This document shows, one piece after another, positions 9,203 through 19,000 of a stretch of 64,000 nt of DNA; within the stretch, counting starts at the first letter, position 1, and every line of letters begins with the position of its first letter. The position numbers and the translations under genes were made by a program. Source of the stretch: Vannielia litorea (GTDB taxonomy: Bacteria > Pseudomonadota > Alphaproteobacteria > Rhodobacterales > Rhodobacteraceae). A model generated the notes under the pieces. It ran no database searches, was not told the DNA's origin, and worked only from the letters and a program-made list of their open reading frames with translations. The stretch covers positions 2,542,001 to 2,606,000 of the forward strand of contig NZ_JAHVJR010000001.1 of assembly GCF_019801175.1 (NCBI RefSeq). The letters are read 5' to 3'.

Positions 9203-9223
9203 GCTTGTTGAATTACAATTCAA
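9203..9223. promoter_or_regulatory. Candidate EctR operator in the ectR-ectA gap
   Basis: A 16-bp palindrome TTGAATT-AC-AATTCAA (9208-9223) lies 43 bases before the ectA ATG. Overlapping its left side is GCTTGTTGAA (9203-9212), whose exact reverse complement TTCAACAAGC occurs at 9103-9112 near the ectR start. The gap is also markedly AT-rich compared with its surroundings. MarR proteins bind such short palindromes. Binding by EctR is inferred. Confidence 0.5.
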
Positions 9224-9266
9224 AGCCGCTTACTTAGCCATACGAAACAAATGAGGACACCTGCCG

Positions 9267-9800
9267 ATGCCAAGAGATCTCGCCGAACCCCGAACTCGGA
9301 CGCCCCGCCTGCGCAAACCCGATGCGACGGACGGGGCCGATATCTGGGCGCTTGTCAAAAGCTGCAAGCCTCTCGACGAGAACTCGATGTATGCCAACCT
9401 GATCCAGGCCGACCACTTCCGCGATACATGCGTGGTGGCCGAACTGGAGGGCGATATCGTGGGCTGGATTTCCGGCCACATGGTCCCGGCGAAAGACGAA
9501 CTCTTCGTCTGGCAGGTGGCGGTGAGCCCCAAGGCCCGCGGGCTGGGCCTCGGCAAGAAGATGCTGGCCGAGTTGCTGGAACGCGACGCCTGCGACGAGG
9601 CCGACCACCTCAAGACCACCATCACCAAAGACAATGCCGCCTCTTGGGCGCTGTTCCGCAGCTTTGCCCGGTCCATCGGCGGCGAACTGACCGACGAGCC
9701 GCACTTCGAACGTGACGCGCATTTCGACGGTCATCACGACACCGAACATATGGTGACGATCAGCCTGCCCTCCCCCGGTGCGCTGGCGCGCGCAGCCTGA
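9267..9800 (+). CDS. ectA: L-2,4-diaminobutyrate acetyltransferase EctA
   Basis: GNAT-fold enzyme of 177 residues that N-acetylates L-2,4-diaminobutyrate with acetyl-CoA, the second step from aspartate semialdehyde to ectoine. Recognisable EctA stretches are LVKSCKPLDENSMYANL, the acetyl-CoA loop VSPKARGLGLGKKML, and TITKDNAASWALFRSFA. GAGG lies 10 bases before the ATG. First gene of ectA-ectB-ectC-ask, all rightward with short gaps. The operon makes the compatible solute ectoine and is normally induced by high salt. Confidence 0.97.
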   Translation: MPRDLAEPRTRTPRLRKPDATDGADIWALVKSCKPLDENSMYANLIQADHFRDTCVVAELEGDIVGWISGHMVPAKDELFVWQVAVSPKARGLGLGKKMLAELLERDACDEADHLKTTITKDNAASWALFRSFARSIGGELTDEPHFERDAHFDGHHDTEHMVTISLPSPGALARAA

Positions 9801-9846
9801 TCGACCTCTCCCTCACAGACCGGATTCAATCCTGAAAGGATTCCTC

Positions 9847-11139
9847 ATGCCCAAGGACATGACCTTGACCGATGACATTTTCACCCGCCGCGAAAGCGCG
9901 GCCCGTTCCTACTGCCGTGGTATGCCCGCGATGTTCGCCAAGGGCCGCGGCTCCGAACTGATCGACGCCGACGGCAACAGCTGGATCGACTTTCTCGCCG
10001 GCTGTTCCTCTCTGAACTACGGCCACAACGACCCCGAAATGAAGGCCGCGCTGGTGGAGCACATCACCGCCGATGGCATCGCCCACGGGCTCGACCTGCA
10101 CACCGATGCCAAGGCTGGCTTCATCGAGGCCTTCGAGCGCCACATCCTCGCACCGCGCGACATGGATCACCGCATCATGTTCACCGGCCCGACCGGTGCG
10201 AATGCGGTTGAAGCGGCGATGAAGATCGCCCGCAAGGTCACCGGCCGCACCAACATCATCGCCTTCACCAACGGCTTCCACGGCGTGACCAACGGCGCGC
10301 TGGCAGCCACCGGCAACGGCTACCACCGTGGCGGCGCCGCGATGGACCTCGCGGGCGTGACCCGCATGCCGTTCGACGGCTACTTCGGCGAGGGCGTGGA
10401 CACCGCCGCACAACTCGAGCAGATGCTCTCCGATGCCTCCGGCGGCGTCGATGCGCCCGCCGCGATCATCCTTGAGACCGTGCAGGGCGAGGGTGGCCTC
10501 AATGCCGCCAGCCCCGAGTGGGTCCGCCACATCGAGGCGATTGCCCGCAAGCATGGCGCCCTGCTGATCATCGACGATATTCAGGCCGGCTGCGGCCGTT
10601 GCGGCACCTTCTTCTCCTTCGAGGAGATGGGCGTGACGCCGGACATCGTGACCATGGCCAAGAGCCTCTCGGGCTTCGGTCTGCCCTTCGCCGCCGTGCT
10701 GGTGCGCCCCGAGCATGACGTGTTCGGCCCCGCCGAGCACAACGGCACCTTCCGCGGCAACACCCATGCCTTCGTGACCGCCCGCGTGGCGATCGAGAAG
10801 TTCTGGGCCGGTGAAGCCTTCACCAAGGAGCTGGCCGAGAAGCAGCAGCTGATTCATGACCGTCTGGCAGACCTCGCCGCCATGGTGCCCGGCGCGACCC
10901 TCAAGGGCCGTGGCCTGATGCAAGGCGTCGATGTGGGCTCCGGCGAACTGGCCGGTGCCATCTGCGCCCGCGCTTACGAGCTGGGCCTCGTGATCGAGAC
11001 CTCGGGCAACGAGGATCAGGTGGTCAAGGTGCTCGCCCCCCTCACAACGCCTGTCGAGACCTTCTCGAAAGGCTTCGACATCCTGCTGTCCGCCGCCCGT
11101 GGCGTGCTGGACGGCCAAGCCAAGATTGCAGCGGAGTAA
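9847..11139 (+). CDS. ectB: L-2,4-diaminobutyrate transaminase EctB
   Basis: Class III pyridoxal-phosphate aminotransferase of 430 residues, using glutamate to aminate L-aspartate semialdehyde. Seen: FTGPTGANAVEAAMKIAR for phosphate binding, LIIDDIQAGCGRCGTFFSFE, and the Schiff-base lysine in TMAKSLSGFGLP. The ATG at 9847 has AAGGA 8 bases upstream; the frame upstream of it overlaps ectA and is arginine/proline-rich. ectC follows 4 bases after its stop. Confidence 0.97.
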   Translation: MPKDMTLTDDIFTRRESAARSYCRGMPAMFAKGRGSELIDADGNSWIDFLAGCSSLNYGHNDPEMKAALVEHITADGIAHGLDLHTDAKAGFIEAFERHILAPRDMDHRIMFTGPTGANAVEAAMKIARKVTGRTNIIAFTNGFHGVTNGALAATGNGYHRGGAAMDLAGVTRMPFDGYFGEGVDTAAQLEQMLSDASGGVDAPAAIILETVQGEGGLNAASPEWVRHIEAIARKHGALLIIDDIQAGCGRCGTFFSFEEMGVTPDIVTMAKSLSGFGLPFAAVLVRPEHDVFGPAEHNGTFRGNTHAFVTARVAIEKFWAGEAFTKELAEKQQLIHDRLADLAAMVPGATLKGRGLMQGVDVGSGELAGAICARAYELGLVIETSGNEDQVVKVLAPLTTPVETFSKGFDILLSAARGVLDGQAKIAAE

Positions 11140-11143
11140 CCCG

Positions 11144-11548
11144 ATGATTGTCAGAGATTTCAACGAGATCGTCAAAGACGAGCGCGACCGCGTGGTATCC
11201 GACGCGCAATGGAGCTCGGTGCGGATGCTGCTGGCGCAGGACGGGATGGGCTTTTCGTTCCACATCACCTTCCTCGAAGCGGGCTCGGAGCACACCTTCG
11301 AGTACAAGAACCACTTCGAGAGCGTCTATTGCATGCAGGGCACCGGCTCGATCACCGATCTGGCCACCGGCGAGACCCATCACATCAAGCCCGGCGTCAT
11401 GTATGCGCTCGACAAGCACGACCGGCACACGCTGAAGGCCGATGAAGAGCTGGTGATGGCTTGCTGCTTCAACCCGCCCGTGACCGGCACAGAAGTTCAC
11501 CGCGAGGACGGCTCCTATGCCCCTGCGGAGGAGGCCGAGGAGGCCTGA
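11144..11548 (+). CDS. ectC: Ectoine synthase EctC
   Basis: Small cupin-fold lyase of 134 residues that cyclises N-gamma-acetyl-diaminobutyrate to ectoine. The start MIVRDFNEIVKDERDRVV and the cupin region FESVYCMQGTGSITDL with HHIKPGVMYALDKHDRH are diagnostic. It has the usual acidic C-terminal tail. The next gene, ask, begins 2 bases after its stop. No ectoine hydroxylase (ectD) follows, so hydroxyectoine is not expected from this locus. Confidence 0.97.
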   Translation: MIVRDFNEIVKDERDRVVSDAQWSSVRMLLAQDGMGFSFHITFLEAGSEHTFEYKNHFESVYCMQGTGSITDLATGETHHIKPGVMYALDKHDRHTLKADEELVMACCFNPPVTGTEVHREDGSYAPAEEAEEA

Positions 11549-11549
11549 A

Positions 11550-12980
11550 ATGACCCATACGGTTGAAAAAATCGGCGGTACCTCGATGGACCGCATTCAT
11601 GACCTGCGCGACACGCTAATCCTCGGTGGGCGTGGCGCGGAGGCGCTCTACGGCCGGGTCTTCGTGGTCTCGGCCTTCGGCGGCATCACCAACCTGCTGC
11701 TCGAACACAAGAAAACCGGCGCGCCCGGTGTCTATGCCGCCTATGCCCGTGGCGACGATGCCGAGGGCGAGGGCTGGGAGGCCCGGCTGACGGCGGTGGC
11801 CAACGCGATGCGCGCGGCCAACGCCCGCGTGCTGGACGAGGGCGAGGACCGGGTGAAGGCCGATGCCTTCGTCGATGACCGCATCCAAGGTGCCCGCACC
11901 AGCCTGCTCAACCTGCGCCGTCTCTGCCGCCACGGCCACTTCCGCCTGTCGGAAAACCTCGCGCACACCCGCGAGCTACTGGCCGGGCTGGGCGAGGCAC
12001 ATTCGGCCTATGTCACCACCCTTCTGCTCCAACGCGCCGGGGTGAACGCCCGCTTCATCGACCTTTCAGGTTGGCGGGATGAAGGCGGCCTCGACCTGAG
12101 CGACCGGATCACCAGCGCGCTCAAGGGCGTCGACATGAGCCGCGAGATGCCCATCGTCACCGGCTACGCGCAATGCCGCGAAGGGCTGATGAACGAGTTC
12201 GACCGGGGCTACTCCGAGGTGACCTTCTCGCAGCTGGCCGCCCTCACCGGCGCCCGCGAGGCGATCATCCACAAGGAGTTCCACCTCTCCTCTGCCGACC
12301 CCAAGCTGGTGGGCGAAGGCGCGGCGCGCAAGCTGGGCCGCACCAACTACGACGTGGCCGACCAGCTCTCGAACCTCGGAATGGAGGCGATCCACCCCAA
12401 GGCGGCAAAGACACTGCGTCAGGCCGAGGTGCCGCTGCGGGTGACCAATGCCTTCGAGCCCGAAGATCCCGGCACGCTGATCGATGACCGCCCCGCCGAG
12501 ACGGCTGCGGTGGAAATCGTGACCGGTCTCGATCTCTTCGCACTGGAGGTCTTCGAGCAGGATATGGTCGGCGTGAAGGGCTATGACGCGGCCATCCTCG
12601 AGGTGCTCACCCGTCACGGCGTGCGCATTGTCTCCAAGGTCTCCAACGCCAACACGATCACCCACTACGTGGACAGTTCGATGAAGGTGCTGCGCCGGGT
12701 CGAGAACGACCTCGCCAAGCTCTATCCGTCCGCAGAGATCAGCACCCGCGCCATCTCGATGGCCTCGGTGATCGGGCGTGACCTTTCGGGGCTTTCGGTG
12801 CTCACCCGCGGGCTGCAATCCATCGCGGAAGCCGGGCTGGAGGCCATCGGCGCCAGCCAGGGCCCGCGCAATGTGGATGTGCAATTCATCCTCGACCGCG
12901 AGGCACTGGACCCGGCGATTGCCGCGCTCCACGGTGCCCTGGTCGAAGGCGTTGCCCCGCCACTGGTACGGGCCGCCTGA
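11550..12980 (+). CDS. ask: Ectoine-operon aspartate kinase (Ask_Ect)
   Basis: Aspartate kinase of 476 residues, feeding aspartyl phosphate toward ectoine. N-terminal kinase domain begins KIGGTSM and contains VVSAFGGITNLLLEHKK; tandem ACT-like domains occupy roughly 340-476 (VEIVTGLDLFALEV, VDVQFILDREALDPAI). In other bacteria the ectoine-linked kinases escape the lysine/threonine feedback that controls general aspartokinases. The start two bases after ectC indicates coupled expression. The gene ends convergently with tonB, with 28 bases between. Confidence 0.92.
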   Translation: MTHTVEKIGGTSMDRIHDLRDTLILGGRGAEALYGRVFVVSAFGGITNLLLEHKKTGAPGVYAAYARGDDAEGEGWEARLTAVANAMRAANARVLDEGEDRVKADAFVDDRIQGARTSLLNLRRLCRHGHFRLSENLAHTRELLAGLGEAHSAYVTTLLLQRAGVNARFIDLSGWRDEGGLDLSDRITSALKGVDMSREMPIVTGYAQCREGLMNEFDRGYSEVTFSQLAALTGAREAIIHKEFHLSSADPKLVGEGAARKLGRTNYDVADQLSNLGMEAIHPKAAKTLRQAEVPLRVTNAFEPEDPGTLIDDRPAETAAVEIVTGLDLFALEVFEQDMVGVKGYDAAILEVLTRHGVRIVSKVSNANTITHYVDSSMKVLRRVENDLAKLYPSAEISTRAISMASVIGRDLSGLSVLTRGLQSIAEAGLEAIGASQGPRNVDVQFILDREALDPAIAALHGALVEGVAPPLVRAA

Positions 12981-13008
12981 CCACCAAAACGACCAACCCG
13001 GCAGGGGC

Positions 13009-14085
13009 TCAGTTGAAATCCATCGGAAGATTGAACGACTGGGTCCCGCCGCCAAGCTGCTTCGGCGCGCGCGGCATCCGCCCCGCGCTCCGCACCGCTT
13101 GAAGAGCCGCCCTGTCGAGCCGGGCATTGCCGGACGAGCGCACAATACCCACGCCGGTCACCTGCCCCGAGGCGGCAACGCTGATCCGCATCACCACCCG
13201 CCCCCGGCCACCCGGCGAGCGCTTGCGCCGTTCGATCCGCGACCGGATCTGCGCGCCCCATTGCGCCATCAGATTCTGCTTCTGGCTGGCCGATAGCTGC
13301 CGCGCCCCCGCATTCTTCGCAATTCCCGCCTGAGACGAGCCGCCCGACCCGGCTGACTTTGCCCCTGCACGCGCGGGAGCCGTCTCCTGCGCCGGTCTCG
13401 CCTGCTGGGTGGCCTGCTTCCGCGCTGGCTGGGCCGTGCGCTTCGGCTCTGGTTTGGGCGCTTCGGCCACCGGCGGCTCGGGCCGCTGCGGCATCTTCCG
13501 GGGCCGGATGCTGCGATCGGGCGCAGTCTTGGGTTGCTGCGGCTCGGCATTGGCTGTGTCGATGTCAGGCACCTCTGCGGGCGCAGGCGGCGTGGCACGC
13601 GGCTGTTCGGGCAATGTCGGGCGCATCGTTTCGGGCAACGCGGCCACCTGCGGCAGGTCCGGAGTGGCGGGCAGTTGCGCCGGAGCCATAGCTGCGGGCG
13701 GTACCTCGACAGAAGGCGAGACCGGGCTTTCCTGCAACACCGGCTCCGTATCCATCTGCGGCGCCGCCTCCGCCGCGTCGGGCTGCACCTGCTGCGGCGC
13801 CTCCGTAGGCGGCAAGGTTTCGGACAACGCAGCCATCTCGGGCGGGGTCGTCTCCGGCTCGACCGGCTCAGGCTGGGCTTGCGAAACAGGCTCCTCAAGC
13901 TCCGGCGGGCGCTCCCACTCTTCCACCATTGCCGCCGTGGTCGCGCTGGCCGCGGTGATCGAGGCGGCATCCTCGCCGCCCTCGCCGCCGGTCATCGCGC
14001 CGCCCTCCGGCTTTGGCAACGCAAAGGCAATGGCGATGTGCAACAGCACGGCAACGCCGACGAAAACCGGAAAATCCGCCCTCAT
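13009..14085 (-). CDS. tonB: TonB-like energy transducer
   Basis: 358-residue protein with a single N-terminal membrane anchor (PVFVGVAVLLHIAIAFALP), a long proline/glutamate/alanine-rich spacer (about 40-265) and a C-terminal TonB domain (about 270-358: VVMRISVAASGQVTG, LDRAALQAVRSAGRMP). It would carry energy from the ExbB/ExbD motor to outer-membrane receptors. Its ATG overlaps the stop of the upstream exbD as ATGA. Order exbB-exbD-exbD-tonB. No TonB-dependent receptor lies in the window, so the substrate is unknown. Confidence 0.88.
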   Translation of the reverse strand: MRADFPVFVGVAVLLHIAIAFALPKPEGGAMTGGEGGEDAASITAASATTAAMVEEWERPPELEEPVSQAQPEPVEPETTPPEMAALSETLPPTEAPQQVQPDAAEAAPQMDTEPVLQESPVSPSVEVPPAAMAPAQLPATPDLPQVAALPETMRPTLPEQPRATPPAPAEVPDIDTANAEPQQPKTAPDRSIRPRKMPQRPEPPVAEAPKPEPKRTAQPARKQATQQARPAQETAPARAGAKSAGSGGSSQAGIAKNAGARQLSASQKQNLMAQWGAQIRSRIERRKRSPGGRGRVVMRISVAASGQVTGVGIVRSSGNARLDRAALQAVRSAGRMPRAPKQLGGGTQSFNLPMDFN

Positions 14086-14462
14086 TGCGGCACCGCCACC
14101 AGCTCGACACGGGTCAGCCCCGCCGCCGAAAGCTGTGCCATCACTCGGGCCACCGCGGCGGCCTCAACCTTGCCATCCGCTCGCACCTGCGCCTTGTCCG
14201 CGCCTGCGGCCACAAAGGCATCCACCGCGGCCTCCCCGCGCAGGTCTTCAAACGCCAGAGCCCCGTCTGCGCCTATGTAGAGCGTCGCCACCCCGGTCTC
14301 CGCCTCCTCGCCCTGCGCCACCGGCGGCTCCACCTCGATCGGCTCGGGCGGGGTCAGGCTGGAGGTCATCAGGAAGAAGATCAGCAGCAGGAAGACCACG
14401 TTGATCATCGGCACCACGGATTCGCCCGAGGTGCGGCGGGGTTGATCCGAGAAATCCATCAT
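14082..14462 (-). CDS. exbD: ExbD/TolR-family motor protein (second copy)
   Basis: 126 residues with one N-terminal membrane helix (VVPMINVVFLLLIFFLMTSSL). The family consensus places the proton-carrying aspartate just before this helix core (P-x-[IV]-D-x-[VL]-F-L-L), but here the position is asparagine (PMINVVFLL). The C-terminal half is a small periplasmic domain. It overlaps its neighbours as ATGA on both sides. With the other ExbD having PLIDVVFLL intact, this copy may be a structural rather than proton-conducting partner; that is inference. Confidence 0.85.
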   Translation of the reverse strand: MMDFSDQPRRTSGESVVPMINVVFLLLIFFLMTSSLTPPEPIEVEPPVAQGEEAETGVATLYIGADGALAFEDLRGEAAVDAFVAAGADKAQVRADGKVEAAAVARVMAQLSAAGLTRVELVAVPQ

Positions 14463-14842
14463 TCGACCAGCACCAACCCGGTGTAGCCCGCCGCGCGCAG
14501 CGCCTCGGCCACCGAGATCACCCGTTGCAGATCGGCGCCGTCACGCCCGCGCAGGATGATCGTGTCGCCCCTCTGCTCCACCAGCCCGGCCAGCGCCTCG
14601 GCCAGCACCGCCTCGCCAGTCTCCACCCCGTTCAGCCGAAGCGCCTCCGGGGTGATGTCCACCAGCCGGGGCGGGCCGCTGTAGGCCGTGCCCCCGCCGC
14701 TGCCCGCCAAGGGCATCGGCAGCATGACATCGGTGCCAAAGCGCGAGGCCAGCATGAAGAAGACCAGCAGCAGAAAGACCACATCGATCAGCGGGGTCAG
14801 GCTGGGCCGTCTGGGCTTTCGGGGCGCGTCGAAGAGGGTCAC
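14459..14842 (-). CDS. exbD: ExbD/TolR-family motor protein (first copy)
   Basis: 127 residues counted from a GTG at 14842, which has GGAG 7 bases upstream inside the exbB stop region; a longer frame to an ATG would overlap exbB by about 50 bases. It contains the intact motif TPLIDVVFLLLVFF with the proton-relay aspartate, then a periplasmic domain. ExbD dimers sit in the pore of an ExbB pentamer. It is followed by a paralogue lacking that aspartate. Confidence 0.86.
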   Translation of the reverse strand: MTLFDAPRKPRRPSLTPLIDVVFLLLVFFMLASRFGTDVMLPMPLAGSGGGTAYSGPPRLVDITPEALRLNGVETGEAVLAEALAGLVEQRGDTIILRGRDGADLQRVISVAEALRAAGYTGLVLVE

Positions 14843-14846
14843 GCCG

Positions 14847-15833
14847 TTACTCCGCTGCGCGCGCCAGTTGGGTTTGGGGCGGGGCATCGGCCACAAAGAG
14901 CCGGGCGGCGATGTCTTCCATGTCCTCGCGCACGCCGTCGCGGATCGACTCGAACCATGTGAGCGCGATGGAGGCTGGGATCGCCACCGCCATGCCCGCC
15001 GCCGTGGTCAGCAGCGCCTCCCAGATGCCGCCCGCCAGCATCGCCGGGTCGGCCCGGTTGCCGGATTCCTGCAAGGTCTGGAAGGCGTCGATCATGCCGA
15101 GCACCGTGCCCAGAAGGCCGAGCAGCGGGGCGATGGTGGCAATCAACTCCAGCGCCCGCAAGCCGCCCGAGAGGCGCGACAGCTCGCGCTTGGCCACGCG
15201 TGAAACTTCTTCGCGGGCGCTTTCCTCATCCAGCTCGCGCCGCGCCAGCATCGCTGCGCGGGTCATCCGGCTGCGCACCCCGCGCCGCCGCGCAAGGCTG
15301 GAGAGCGCGTCATCCCGCTGCCCGTCCGTCCACATCCCAACCGCCCGGAAGGAATGCTTGCGAGACCACGCCCCGGCGGCAGAGAAGCGCCAGATCTTCC
15401 AGAGGATCAGCGCGAGCGTCAGCACCGAAAGCGCCGAAATCGCCCAGATCGCCGGCCCGCCTTGAATAAGAAAGTCGGTCATGCGCTCCAAAGCGCTCAA
15501 CTGCGGCTCTGCGGGTTCGGCAGGCTCGGCCGCGGCCGGAGTGGCCTCCTCGGCAGGCGCCGCAGCTTCTGTCTGCTCGGCGGCTTCGCCCGCCTCAGCA
15601 CCACTCGCTCCGGCATCGGAGCCACCAATAGCCGGCGGGGTTTCGCTCGCGGCACTCGGCGCCGTGTCGGCCCCTCCGCTCACCGCAGGTGCCGAATCGG
15701 CGGCCTCGGGGGCCGCAGGTGCGGCGGGCGCATCTTGGGTAACATCCGGCGCCGTGTCCTGCGCGTGTAGCGTCCCGATCCCGGCTCCGGTTGAAAGAGC
15801 GGCCAAGGCCAGGGCTAGAAGGGTTCGGCGCAT
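14847..15833 (-). CDS. exbB: ExbB/TolQ-type proton channel protein with long N-terminal extension
   Basis: 328 residues. A signal peptide (MRRTLLALALAALSTGAG...LHAQ) is followed by about 85 residues rich in alanine, glutamate and proline, and then the MotA/TolQ/ExbB core from about residue 115 with three membrane helices (AIWAISALSVLTLALILW; IATIAPLLGLLGTVLGMI; LLTTAAGMAVAIPASIAL). Extended ExbB forms with a periplasmic N-terminus are known in several proteobacteria. The start at 15833 is chosen for the signal peptide; an ATG 21 bases earlier is possible. Confidence 0.88.
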   Translation of the reverse strand: MRRTLLALALAALSTGAGIGTLHAQDTAPDVTQDAPAAPAAPEAADSAPAVSGGADTAPSAASETPPAIGGSDAGASGAEAGEAAEQTEAAAPAEEATPAAAEPAEPAEPQLSALERMTDFLIQGGPAIWAISALSVLTLALILWKIWRFSAAGAWSRKHSFRAVGMWTDGQRDDALSSLARRRGVRSRMTRAAMLARRELDEESAREEVSRVAKRELSRLSGGLRALELIATIAPLLGLLGTVLGMIDAFQTLQESGNRADPAMLAGGIWEALLTTAAGMAVAIPASIALTWFESIRDGVREDMEDIAARLFVADAPPQTQLARAAE

Positions 15834-16042
15834 GGCCTGTCCGCCAAGGATCATCGGCTTATTCCTTATCGGGCGCGCAGCGCATCACGCGCGGCGGCTG
15901 CCCTGAGTTTCCGTGCAGGCGCATGGGGTTGACCTAAAAGCCACACCATCGGCACCACGCGGCACCGCCCGGCAAAGCCCCCCAAAGCGTCATTCGGGCT
16001 AAATCCTGACTATAAAAGTCGGAAATGTCCAGCCCTCGAAAC

Positions 16043-19000
16043 CTACCCCGCGGGCCTGCCACCAGAGAGCTTGCGGACCAGCACGTAGAAGGCCGGAACA
16101 ACGAAAATTCCGATGAAAGTCGCCGCCGTCATCCCGCCCAGCACTCCGATGCCGATGGCGTTCTGCGCCTTGGCCCCGGCCCCGGTGGCAATCGCCAGAG
16201 GCAGAACGCCAAGCATGAAGGCCAGCGAAGTCATCAGGATTGGGCGCAACCGCATCTTCGCCGCCTCGATCGCAGCCTGCACCGCCGTGCGCCCTGCCAC
16301 CTCCAGATCGCGGGCGAATTCGACGATCAGGATCGCGTTCTTCGCCGCCAGCCCGATGGTCGTCAGAATGCCGACCTTGAAATACACATCGTTCGTCTGC
16401 CCGAAGATCAGCGCAAAGGCGAGCGCGCCCGCCAGGCCGACCGGCACCGCCAGCATCACGGCAAAGGGAATCGACCAGCTCTCGTAGAGCGCCGCCAGCG
16501 AGAGGAACACGACGAGCGCCGAGAGCGCGTAGAGCCACGGCGCCTGGCTGCCCGATTGCTGCTCCTGATAGCTGAGCCCGGTCCAGGCCACGCCGTATCC
16601 GCCCTCCAGCCCCTCGGCCAGTTCAGCAATCGCATCCATCGCCTCGCCGGACGAGACCCCGCTGCCGGGCTGCCCCGAGATCGAGATCGCCGAGGTGCCA
16701 TCGATCCGCGCCAGCGAGGGCGTGGTCGAGACCCACTCGGTGGTGATGAAGCTGGCAAAGCTCACCATCTCGCCCGAGGCGTTGACGGCAAACCAGTCTT
16801 CCACGTTCTCCGGCTGCATCCGGTATTGCGCATCGGCCTGCACGATCACCGGGCGCAGCGAGCCGTCCTTGTCGAAGTCGTTCACCGAGCGACCGCTGAA
16901 GATGGTCGAGAGGATGCTGTTCACCCCACTCACCGACACGCCGAAGCTCTCTGCCTTCTGCTGGTCGATCACCAGCCGCAGCACCGCTTCGCTGTCGGTG
17001 CCCGAGGCCCGTACGTTGGACAGGCGCGCATCCTGCCCGGCCACGGCTTCCAGCTCTTCGGCGGCGGCCATCAGCGCCTCGGTGCCGCTGGCGCCATAGT
17101 CCACCAGATACATCGAGAAGCCCGAGGTGTTTCCCAGCCCCTGAATCGCCGGCGGCTGCACAAAGATCACCCGGCCCGCGCGGTTGTTGCCGAACTTGGC
17201 CGTGGCCCGCCCGATCACCGAGGCGGCAGAAAGGTCGTCGCCCTTCCGCTCCTCGAAGTCCTTCAGCTTCACGAAGAGCATCGCCACGTTCTGCCCCGAG
17301 CCGCCAAAACCGAAGCCGAGCGAGGCAAAGGTGCTGTCCACCGCCTCGGCCTCTTCGGTCAGCAGGTAGGTCTCGATCTCATCCACCACCTGCGCCGTCT
17401 GCGCCGTGGTGGTGCCCTCGGAGAGGTTGACCATGACCATCATCACTCCCTGATCCTCTTGCGGCAGGAAGGACGATGGCAGCCGCGAGTAGGTGGCCCC
17501 CGCCGCCGCGATAATGCCCGCGAGGATCAGCACCGCCACCAGCGGCGCCTTTGCCAGCCGCTTCACCACGCCCGCATAGCCATTGGTCATCCGGTCGAAG
17601 CCACGGTTGAACCACTGCGCCGGGGCGAAGCTGGTGCCATGGCCGCGCCGCAGCAGCGAGGCGGTGAGCGCCGGTGTCAGGATCAGCGCCACGAGGGCCG
17701 ATAGCACCATCGCCGAAATGATCGTCACCGAGAACTGGCGGTAGATCACCCCCGTCGAGCCGCCGAAAAAGGCCATCGGTAGGAACACGGCAGAGAGCAC
17801 CAACGCAATACCGATGAGTGCGCCGGTGATCTGGCCCATGCTCTTCTCGGTCGCGGGCATCGGCTCCAGCCCGTCTTCGTCCATCACCCGCTCGACGTTT
17901 TCGACCACCACGATAGCGTCATCGACCAAAAGTCCGATGGCCAGCACCATGGCAAACATGGTCAGCGTGTTGATCGAAAAGCCCAGCGCGGCCAGCACCG
18001 CGAAGGTGCCCGCCAGCACCACCGGCACCGCCAGAATGGGGATCACCGTGGCCCGCCAGTTCTGCAGGAACAGCAGGATCACGATGAAGACCAGACCGAT
18101 CGCCTCGGCCAGCGTGTGGTAAACCTTCTCGATCGAAAGCTCGACAAAGGGCGAGGTGTCGTAGGCGGTTTCAAAATGCACGCCCTCGGGCAGCGAGGCC
18201 TCCAACTCCGCAAGTGTCTCCCGCACGGCCTCGGCGGTATCCACCGCGTTGGCGCCGGTGGCGAGGTTTACCCCGAAGCCAGAGGCGTTCTCGCCGTTGA
18301 ACCGCGCATCACCGCCGTAGCTCTCTTGCCCGATCTCGATGCGCGCCACGTCGCCCAGCCGCACCTGACCGCCGCCTTCTTCCGACTTCAGCAGGATGTT
18401 CTCGAACTCCTCGACCGAGGTGAGCTGGCTCTGCGCCGTAATCGTGGCGGTAAACTGCTGCCCCTCGACCACCGGCACGGCCCCCAGCGAGCCGACCGAC
18501 ACCGTGGTGTTCTGGTTCGAGATCGCGGTGGTCACATCCGAAGGGGTCAGCTGGTATTCGGCCAAGCTGAGCGGGTCGAGCCAGACCCGCAGCGCGTAGC
18601 CCGAGCCGAAGATGTTGATCGAGCCCACGCCCTCCGTCCGCTGCACCGGGCCGGAGACCCGGGTATCGAGCAGATCGCCCAGCTCGACGGTGGAGTAGGA
18701 GCCGTTTTCCGAAACGATGGCGCCCACCATCAGGATCGACGAGGTCGACCGTGTCACGCTCACGCCAGAGCTTTGCACCGTATCGGGCAACTGGCCCTCA
18801 ACCTGGCTGACCTTGGATTGCACATTGTTCTGCGCATCCACCGGGTCCACGCTCTCGTCGAAGACAAGGCTGATCGAGGAAGAGCCCTCGCGCGAGGTGC
18901 TCTCCATGTAGAGCACCCCGTCCAGCCCGGTCATGGCATCTTCGATCACCGATGTGACCGAGTTTTCAACCGCCGAGGCGGTGGCGCCGGAGTAGCTGGC

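Noticed and set aside
16005..16030. GACT-ATAAA-AGTC inverted repeat after the RND pump gene as a terminator
   Set aside because: Stem is only 4 bp with no T-run, too weak to call.
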